This document shows, piece after piece, positions 24,901 through 29,855 of a stretch of 29,855 bases of DNA. The notes beneath the pieces are model-generated. The model was not told the origin of the DNA. It was given only the letters and a program-made list of their open reading frames with translations, and ran no database searches. This DNA is from Basidiobolus ranarum (lineage: Eukaryota; Basidiobolomycota; Basidiobolomycetes; Basidiobolales). The translations under genes and the position numbers were made by a program. The stretch spans positions 1 through 29,855 of the forward strand of contig JASJQH010006978.1 of assembly GCA_040143965.1 (NCBI GenBank), given 5' to 3'. The first letter of the stretch is position 1. The number at the start of each line of letters is the position of its first letter.

Positions 24901-25942
24901 TGAACTGTGGATTTGCTGACATAGAACCCTGAAACTGAAGAAGTAATATTGACCACTTCATTCTCAAGCGTAGTAACAGTCAAGTACATGAGATCTCCCT
25001 TCATTTTGCGATAATGAGGCACTGGGTTCCATCCTGAGAAGGAGAGATTCTTTAAACAGCGAATGGGTGATCTTTGGAAGTCAGCAGGGAAAAATTGAGA
25101 GAGTGGGAATCGAGAATTCATTGGATACTTAGAGAAAACATGCTCTACTGGAGTTTGCTCCTTAGGGTCCGCAACTTCTTTTTCATTTTCTTCTTTAACA
25201 TCTGAAGAATCAATCGAGCTCGTGTTAATAGTGCTAAGCGATAAGGATAAAATGTGATGCAACTTAAGTTATTACCAAGATCATCACCGGAGATAGCGGT
25301 AAAGAGAGGTATAGCCGAGTCAACACCAACGGCAAAAGCGTTGGATTTGATAGGGCCAGCCAAAAGATCCTTGAGTCTGATAAGGTGAATACGAGCCTCC
25401 TGCTCAGTATATACATCTATGAGGAACTAGTTGAGTATCAAAGTAACAAAACGAAGCAAAGGAAAGGATTGGAAACATTTATACCTTCCACTAGGGTAAG
25501 CTGGCTCTCAGGGCTAAGTCCTTCTACTTCGGCCAAAGTGACAAAGTCGTTGAGCTTTTGCCCTTCAAGAGATAAATAGAAGCAAGAGTATATGCAGGTT
25601 TCAGGTGATTCTACCAAAGCTTGACGAACATCGCGAATGGTTTCTTGTGGATTAACCTGGAGTTGACAAGGATAAATGTTCAACGAGTTGAAAGGAAAGA
25701 GTAAAAAAGCAAAAACTGTATACTTACAAGAACTTGTGTTTGACTTCCACCGGGAAGAATAACATTGAGTTCAAAAGAATCATCGACTACCTCATCTAAA
25801 AAAGTTGGCCTTATTAATTGTAAGATAGATTTGGTGAATGTTTAGTGTACAAACCAGTGTTTTGTTCAACAGTAGTCTCTTCCGCTTCAACAGTGGCGGC
25901 TACAAGTTCCGGTTGAGTGTTAGTATCTTCAGCTTGCACCAT
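21993..25942 (-). CDS. CLU1: Clustered mitochondria protein (Clu1/Clueless, eIF3-associated)
   Basis: Five exons on the minus strand (25855-25942, 25728-25795, 25485-25656, 25276-25416, 21993-25201) give 1225 residues; yeast Clu1 has 1277. Most of the protein is in the last, 3.2-kb exon. Domain order: acidic N-terminus; ubiquitin-like CLU N-terminal domain (about 35-110, with VNPQETIRDVRQALVESPET and LEGQKLNDF); a linking block starting YTEQEARIHLIR; the CLU domain (about 345-600, with QERVFRDRLLNK, YIHNNIFFS, LGSAVVDYKGIRIVAQSIVSGIF); an acidic insert rich in Glu/Lys/Ala (about 610-670); the central region; TPR repeats with the kinesin-light-chain-like HPETGRCYAALA pattern (about 928-1143); and a basic tail ending near KKTKKKSQRK. 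Clu-type proteins bind mRNAs for mitochondrial proteins, prevent mitochondrial clumping and co-purify with eIF3. The start at 25942 gives the expected acidic leader; intron boundaries restore VEDVYTEQEAR. Confidence 0.95.
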
Positions 25943-26764
25943 GGTTTCTGAGAATATTGGGGGTGAAGTTCAAGAAGAAGAATAGACTGACTAAAGAAAT
26001 ACAGCTAACTATAGGTTTGTAAATTTATATGATGGCCAGGCAAAAATCACAAGCTTGCTTCGGAACAAATACAGAATAAATCAAGTCGAAAGTGAACAAA
26101 TTCCATTCCAATCAAATTTTTTAGGGCGGCCACTTTAAAAGCCACTCTGATGAATATATACAATGTTTTGAATAGATGATACTTTATTACCCCAAGAATC
26201 CATTTCTAAACCTATTGACCAATAATCTTTCTCTATCACCGAATTCGGTGATCATATATCCCTAACCCCTAAGCAATATATACTTGTCGCAACATGAGAG
26301 AGCCCTCTGTGATTTGCCTGAACAATGGTGAGAAGATATGATAGCCATAGTAAAAATCACCATTGAAATAAGTTTATTGCTAGCATTAGTGTCATGGAGC
26401 TGACTAAATCTTCTTTTCCTCAGCTCTACTAATGTAGCAATAAAGATTGCTGTCTCATCATTTAAAATCAAGTGTAGTCTTTCAGGATGAGAAGCAATAT
26501 GTTGATAGTGGATTGAATTAGAAAACATATTGACTGCAAGTAACTATGACATAATATGGTTTTCAAGCAGTAGAAGGCAGATCTAAATGGTTTCTGAGAA
26601 TATAGAATCAAGAGTTTGAAATGGTAGTCAATGAATAATATCCCGAAGACTAGGTACACTCCCACTCATCACTTTTTTTGAGGTGCCAATATATCTGCAT
26701 TCATTGCATGATTCAACTTCACGTTTAAAGAATAACCTCAGAGATATTCCCTTGAACAAACGAA

Positions 26765-26860
26765 TTATCTTAACTGATCACATAACCTTCCTTATATCTA
26801 TGGAGTATATATTTATCTTAGCTGATCACATAACCTTCCTTATATCTATGGAGTATATAT
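26765..26860. repeat. 48-bp tandem duplication
   Basis: Two adjacent 48-bp copies (26765-26812 and 26813-26860) differ at one base (TTAACTGATC versus TTAGCTGATC). Each ends in GGAGTATATAT. The near identity suggests a recent event. Confidence 0.92.
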
Positions 26861-26959
26861 AATAGTTTCACTACTGAAAACTTTACTATATCAAAATGCT
26901 AATGATTTGCTAGACTCTAATGAGTATTGTAATAATTTAATACAGCGTAAGAACTGATC

Positions 26960-27030
26960 ATCAAAGTTACATCGCGTCTCCATTGGTGGCTGATAGTGTT
27001 CGTAGTTGCCTTAACTTTCTCGCTACCCTA
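26960..27030 (-). pseudogene. Possible decayed 3' end of a CsbD-like gene
   Basis: The stretch TCTCCATTGGTGGCT (26977-26991) and flanking bases resemble the minus-strand 3' end of the intact CsbD-like genes, which have TCTCCCTTGGTGGCT in the plus-strand view. A GTTA-CATC word sits to its left and TTGCCTT to its right, at roughly the expected places with gaps. No open frame remains. The match is short, so chance resemblance is possible. Confidence 0.3.
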
Positions 27031-27158
27031 TACCTAACCACCATGAGATACGGACAATCAAAGTTAAATGAAAACCGAAATGTACTAAGCTTGTTTCTGA
27101 TTAACGAGCAACTAATCCAAATTTTCGGAGTTTTTTATCCAAGATATCTTAAACTCAT

Positions 27159-27224
27159 ACCACAATCAACATGGATAAAATCAACGCTCACTTCGAAAAT
27201 GTTACTTATTTATCAAGAAGCTGA
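27159..27224 (+). pseudogene. Decayed 5' end of a CsbD-like gene
   Basis: The leader ACCACAATCAAC and the start ATGGATAAAATCAACGCT (from 27171) almost match the intact plus-strand copy at 29060-29095, including the untranslated bases before the ATG. The frame then diverges and meets TGA at 27222-27224 after 17 codons. The rest of the gene is not recognisable downstream. It looks like a truncated duplicate rather than a short functional gene, because its similarity runs through the untranslated leader and then collapses. Confidence 0.7.
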
Positions 27225-27282
27225 TAATGATACTTGAATCGAACTTTATAGCCGGCCTAAGTGCACAACTAGATACATACGT

Positions 27283-27308
27283 GGTTTAGGGAAGGCTTGT
27301 TTTACATG
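27283..27308 (-). repeat. Extra copy of the CsbD-like 3' untranslated motif
   Basis: This 26-bp stretch resembles 27347-27372, the 3' untranslated region of the neighbouring minus-strand CsbD-like gene, with about five mismatches. It also resembles the reverse complement of the segment after the plus-strand copy near 29404-29429. It may be a remnant of another duplicate. Confidence 0.45.
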
Positions 27309-27359
27309 AAAATGATTTTAAAAGAGTATATCTAAGCATTGAATATGATTTAGAGATGG

Positions 27360-27365
27360 TTTATT
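27360..27365 (-). terminator. Poly(A) signal AATAAA of CsbD-like copy 1
   Basis: TTTATT on the plus strand reads AATAAA on the minus strand, 44 nt beyond the stop codon. The equivalent signal is present after copy 3. Confidence 0.5.
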
Positions 27366-27408
27366 TTACATAGCTTAGAAATAGTACATTAAAAGACTGC
27401 TGCTCATT

Positions 27409-27699
27409 CTAGTTGGAGTTAGCATCCATACGAGCATCTCCCTTGGTGGCTCCAACCTTGCCTTCAGCTTGCATTTGTTCGTTACCAATGGCCGAGCCAA
27501 CGGTATCTTTAACATTGCCCTTCAGCTTTTCACCAGCACCTTGAGCATATCCTTGGGCCTGGGCAACCTTATACTCGGCATCAGCCTGAGCTTGTTTGGC
27601 TGCTCCTTCGGCTTGCATTTGTTCATTACCGAGAACACTTCCAGCGGTTTCTTGGACGTAACCAGTAGCGTATTTGACGTTAGCATTGACTTTATCCAT
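27409..27699 (-). CDS. CsbD/Hmp1-like small protein, copy 1
   Basis: Intronless, 96 residues, with no signal peptide or membrane segment. It is Ala/Gln/Gly/Lys-rich and made of two related halves: the element G-N-E-Q-M-Q-A-E-G occurs at 24-32 and again at 72-80, each preceded by V-x-x-T-x-G-S. This matches the CsbD-like family, which includes bacterial general-stress CsbD and fungal Hmp1-type proteins annotated as mismatch and cruciform DNA-binding. The DNA-binding role is family knowledge from one fungal protein and is not proven here. Differs from copies 2 and 3 by Val instead of Ala at residue 45. Codon use is biased toward GCC/GCT, AAG and AAC, which suggests strong expression. Its 3' untranslated region is clearly related to that of copy 3. 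Confidence 0.9.
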   Translation of the reverse strand: MDKVNANVKYATGYVQETAGSVLGNEQMQAEGAAKQAQADAEYKVAQAQGYAQGAGEKLKGNVKDTVGSAIGNEQMQAEGKVGATKGDARMDANSN

Positions 27700-27759
27700 A
27701 TTGAGTTGATTGCAGTTCGAGTGAAAGTTAATTGTGCATTCAACTAAGAAGCCTACCTA

Positions 27760-27767
27760 TTTTTATA
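27760..27767 (-). promoter_or_regulatory. TATA-like box of CsbD-like copy 1
   Basis: TATAAAAA on the minus strand, 61-68 bp upstream of the ATG at 27699. Two TGACGT hexamers lie further upstream (27838-27843 and 27859-27864). Confidence 0.55.
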
Positions 27768-28334
27768 ATGTTAATCAAAAAATCTCAGTGAGACAAAATA
27801 AATACTAATAGTAGATTCACCAAGCAAACACGTAATTTGACGTTTTCATTTTTGTTACTGACGTTAGTATTGCATCCCAACCATAACATTGGTAAATAAA
27901 TCTTTTTTCAGATGAATACATCGTTATGACCTCACAAATCGAGTCTTCCAACTTATAGACATTTAGGAATAACTAATGGACAATGATCACAAAGCAAGTA
28001 TCCAATATCGGGAATTTTCGCCTAATGAATTTAATACGTTCGCTATTATAAATGAAATTGGGATTAAATATTTTCAATCCAAACTTAAGCAGTCAATGTA
28101 CACATGGATATTAATTCCAACTAGAACGCCTATTTGCTTTCAAGTGCAACGTTTCGAGAGCATGTAGATGTAAAATAAATTACCTTATATAATATCGTCT
28201 TTTTAAAAAATTAATGCATACGTACACAACTAGTAAGATTAGATAATCTCCAAGTATATTATTTGTAAGTTAAATTATTCACCATTCTTTGAGGCAACAT
28301 TGTATATCTTTTTATTTTACATATAATTAATGTG
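27768..28334. other. Spacer between CsbD-like copies 1 and 2
   Basis: Promoter of copy 1 on the left and the 3' flank of copy 2 on the right. The open frame 27976-28167 (+) has no family match. Its end (28107-28130) resembles the last codons and stop region of the CsbD-like genes. Confidence 0.5.
28107..28130 (+). pseudogene. Possible decayed 3' end of a CsbD-like gene
   Basis: A 24-bp stretch with about three mismatches to the last codons and stop region of the plus-strand copy (29348-29371), including TCCAACTAGAA. Sequence to its left shows only scattered similarity to the gene body, so this is a weak call. Confidence 0.35.
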
Positions 28335-28358
28335 GTAGTGGATGCAGTAGTGGATGCA
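28335..28358. repeat. 12-bp perfect tandem repeat
   Basis: Two copies of GTAGTGGATGCA just beyond the 3' end of CsbD-like copy 2. Absent from the flanks of copies 1 and 3. Confidence 0.9.
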
Positions 28359-28377
28359 TTCTAACATAGAGCTCTGT

Positions 28378-28668
28378 TTAGTTGGAATTGGCATTCATAC
28401 GAGCATCTCCTTTGGTGGCTCCAACCTTGCCTTCAGCTTGCATCTGCTCGTTGCCAATGGCTGAGCCAACGGTGTCCTTGACATTGCCCTTCAGTTTCTC
28501 ACCAGCACCTTGAGCATATCCTTGAGCTTGAGCAGCCTTGTATTCGGCATCAGCTTGAGCTTGTTTGGCTGCTCCTTCAGCCTGCATTTGTTCGTTTCCG
28601 AGGACACTTCCAGCGGTTTCTTGAACGTAACCAGTAGCGTATTTGACGTTAGCGTTGACTTTATCCAT
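28378..28668 (-). CDS. CsbD/Hmp1-like small protein, copy 2
   Basis: Intronless, 96 residues, identical to copy 3 except Asn instead of Asp at residue 92. It has the same duplicated G-N-E-Q-M-Q-A-E-G elements. The first 62 coding bases are identical to copy 3, and later differences are mostly at third codon positions, a sign of purifying selection or gene conversion. The stop is TAA rather than the TAG of copies 1 and 3, and the 3' flank differs (a 12-bp tandem repeat follows). It forms a divergent pair with copy 3, so the two reading frames make an inverted repeat with a 409-bp spacer. Confidence 0.9.
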   Translation of the reverse strand: MDKVNANVKYATGYVQETAGSVLGNEQMQAEGAAKQAQADAEYKAAQAQGYAQGAGEKLKGNVKDTVGSAIGNEQMQAEGKVGATKGDARMNANSN

Positions 28669-28728
28669 GTTGAGTTGATGGTAGTGTGAGTTTGAGATAT
28701 TTTGACTGAATTCTCGAAATCCACTTCA

Positions 28729-28735
28729 ATTTATA
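28729..28735 (-). promoter_or_regulatory. TATA-like box of CsbD-like copy 2
   Basis: TATAAAT on the minus strand, 61-67 bp upstream of the ATG at 28668, the same spacing as in copy 1. Confidence 0.5.
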
Positions 28736-29007
28736 CTGAGATCAGTCAGTAAATTTGTACCAGTTTCATTACATCAATAATTTCTAATATTGGATAATAT
28801 ATTTAAGGTCATTGTCATTCAATTCTCCATATCATAAGTGTATTTTTCTGATGTCATAATTATGTATTTGTCCCGAAGTGGATATCAAACCACAAGTTAG
28901 TAACGTCAAAGAAGTCCCATAAATGAAAATGGGAGTTTGTTAATCTATTGTTAGCAAGAACTTCGTCATCTTGAAACTCCGAGATCACTATTTGTTAACC
29001 AAAACAA

Positions 29008-29015
29008 TATAAAAG
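29008..29015 (+). promoter_or_regulatory. TATA box of CsbD-like copy 3
   Basis: TATAAAAG, a consensus TATA box, 63-70 bp upstream of the ATG at 29078. Confidence 0.6.
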
Positions 29016-29077
29016 AAGGAGCAGTTCTTACTTGTATATACAAACAAACTTTTCATTCGAACCACAATCAACCCAAC

Positions 29078-29368
29078 ATGGATAAAGTCAACGCTAACGT
29101 CAAATACGCTACTGGTTACGTTCAAGAAACCGCTGGAAGCGTTCTTGGTAACGAACAAATGCAGGCCGAAGGAGCAGCCAAACAAGCTCAAGCTGATGCC
29201 GAATACAAGGCCGCTCAAGCTCAAGGATATGCTCAAGGTGCTGGCGAGAAACTGAAGGGCAATGTCAAGGACACCGTTGGCTCAGCCATTGGTAACGAAC
29301 AAATGCAAGCTGAAGGCAAGGTTGGAGCCACCAAGGGAGATGCTCGCATGGATGCTAACTCCAACTAG
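29078..29368 (+). CDS. CsbD/Hmp1-like small protein, copy 3
   Basis: Intronless, 96 residues, the plus-strand member of the cluster. Two CsbD-like halves are centred on G-N-E-Q-M-Q-A-E-G at 24-32 and 72-80, with a Tyr-containing linker (AEYKAAQAQGYAQG) typical of Hmp1-type fungal proteins. It has Ala at 45 and Asp at 92. Its 3' untranslated region shares about 75 bp with that of copy 1, so these two were duplicated as units larger than the reading frame. A consensus TATA box precedes it and AATAAA follows it. A decayed copy lies about 240 bp further on the same strand. Function in this organism is unknown; abundance and stress induction are only suggested by codon bias and family. Confidence 0.9.
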   Translation: MDKVNANVKYATGYVQETAGSVLGNEQMQAEGAAKQAQADAEYKAAQAQGYAQGAGEKLKGNVKDTVGSAIGNEQMQAEGKVGATKGDARMDANSN

Positions 29369-29411
29369 AATGAGCAGCAGCCTTTTGATGTACTATTTCA
29401 AAATCATGTAT

Positions 29412-29417
29412 AATAAA
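29412..29417 (+). terminator. Poly(A) signal AATAAA of CsbD-like copy 3
   Basis: AATAAA 44 nt after the stop codon, in sequence shared with the 3' flank of copy 1. Confidence 0.55.
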
Positions 29418-29605
29418 CTATCCCTAAATCATATCTGCACATATTACGTTGCTAAATGTTAATATGAGTGCTAACTCGAGTTAGGGTAATCTCTAATTCT
29501 TAGTTTACTTCATTTACATACTCAGGTAAAATACGATAATTAATGGTATAAGAGTTTTACTATCTGTACATTGTTGTAATTTCTGCAACTATATACTCTA
29601 CTACG

Positions 29606-29825
29606 AAATCAAATAAAGCACTAATTACGCTCAAGATATAGTTAGCAACCTAATCAATGAGCAAATGAAAGCTGAAGGTGCCACTAAACGAATCCAAGCA
29701 GATACCGAGTATAATACGGACCTGACTAAACGAAATGCTCAAAATCTGAGCGAAGGATAATACGGGAAATGTCAAAGGCACCACCGGATCAGCCATTAGT
29801 AACAATTAAATGCGTACAAAATAAT
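29606..29825 (+). pseudogene. CsbD-like pseudogene
   Basis: The stretch aligns along most of its length with the intact plus-strand gene. A translation of the middle part still reads N-Y-A-Q, then N-E-Q-M-K-A-E-G-A, then Q-A-D-T-E-Y, and after a frame change G-N-V-K-G-T-T-G-S-A-I. Breaks visible: no start codon in the right place, TAA near 29614, TAA at 29758-29760, a frame shift at about that point, and another TAA near 29807. The divergence is far higher than among the three intact copies, so this is an older, inactive duplicate. Confidence 0.85.
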
Positions 29826-29855
29826 CTTGTCACGCCATATGGAATGGAGATAGTA

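Larger units (their letters stand above)
25943..27158. other. Intergenic region upstream of CLU1 with tandem duplication
   Basis: No credible gene. It contains a telomere-like ccctaacccctaa at 26260-26272, a 48-bp tandem duplication (26765-26860) and, near its right end, sequence on the minus strand that resembles the 3' end of the CsbD-like gene (26960-27030). Small frames here (26262-26528, 26468-26665, 26983-27237) match no family. Confidence 0.5.
28669..29077. promoter_or_regulatory. Divergent promoter between CsbD-like copies 2 and 3
   Basis: A 409-bp interval carrying a TATA-like element toward each gene. An ACGTCA hexamer (28903-28908, TGACGT on the other strand) and a TGATGTCAT word (28849-28857) resemble CRE/ATF sites. 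Aside from a few bases before each ATG, the two promoter halves are not obviously alike. Confidence 0.55.

Noticed and set aside
26258-26275. ccctaacccctaa as a telomere-like array
   Set aside because: Only one and a half imperfect units; too short to call a repeat on its own.
26262-26665. Two overlapping minus-strand frames upstream of CLU1
   Set aside because: No family resemblance or start context; probably chance frames.

Overview
This is an AT-rich nuclear segment from a fungus, most likely an early-diverging (Mucoromycota-like) lineage. That placement is an inference from gene content: a DUF7137-type GPI protein, a YCK-type casein kinase, an ECM3/PIN-like transporter and CsbD/Hmp1-like small proteins, plus short GT-AG introns of about 50-180 nt in nearly every conserved gene and TTAGGG-type motifs. 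Exon structures were worked out by hand from reading frame, splice sites and family conservation. Every assembled model stays in frame from ATG to stop, but none has transcript support.

Layout, left to right: 1-1615 has no recognisable gene. 1616-2254 (+) is an intronless DUF4385 protein. 2557-3329 (+) is a secreted, Asn/Ser/Thr-rich GPI-type surface protein; it converges on 3398-5686 (-), an ABCG half-transporter. A promoter interval (5687-6671) carries a telomere-like 37-bp tandem repeat. Next come a YCK-type casein kinase 1 (6672-8378, +), a JMJD7-like JmjC hydroxylase/protease (8859-10276, +) and an ECM3/PIN-like carrier (10485-11945, -). A 3.3-kb stretch without a credible gene (11946-15214) precedes a RasGAP-domain protein (15215-17346, +), ribosomal protein uS5/Rps2 (18301-19219, +), a FAM192A/Fyv6-type splicing factor (19767-20663, +), the Ssu72 CTD phosphatase (20752-21761, -) and the 1225-residue CLU1/Clueless protein (21993-25942, -).

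The right end (about 26.9-29.8 kb) is the most unusual part. It holds three nearly identical 96-residue CsbD/Hmp1-like genes, two on the minus strand and one on the plus strand, each with a TATA-like box about 60-70 bp upstream. Around them are decayed copies of the same gene: a clear pseudogene at 29606-29825, a 5' fragment at 27159-27224, and two weaker candidates. The arrangement fits a small gene family expanding by local duplication and inversion while the coding sequence stays conserved.

Most of the other genes are conserved housekeeping functions (translation, splicing, transcription-cycle phosphatase, mitochondrial distribution, Ras and CK1 signalling, membrane transport). They do not form an operon-like unit or one obvious pathway.
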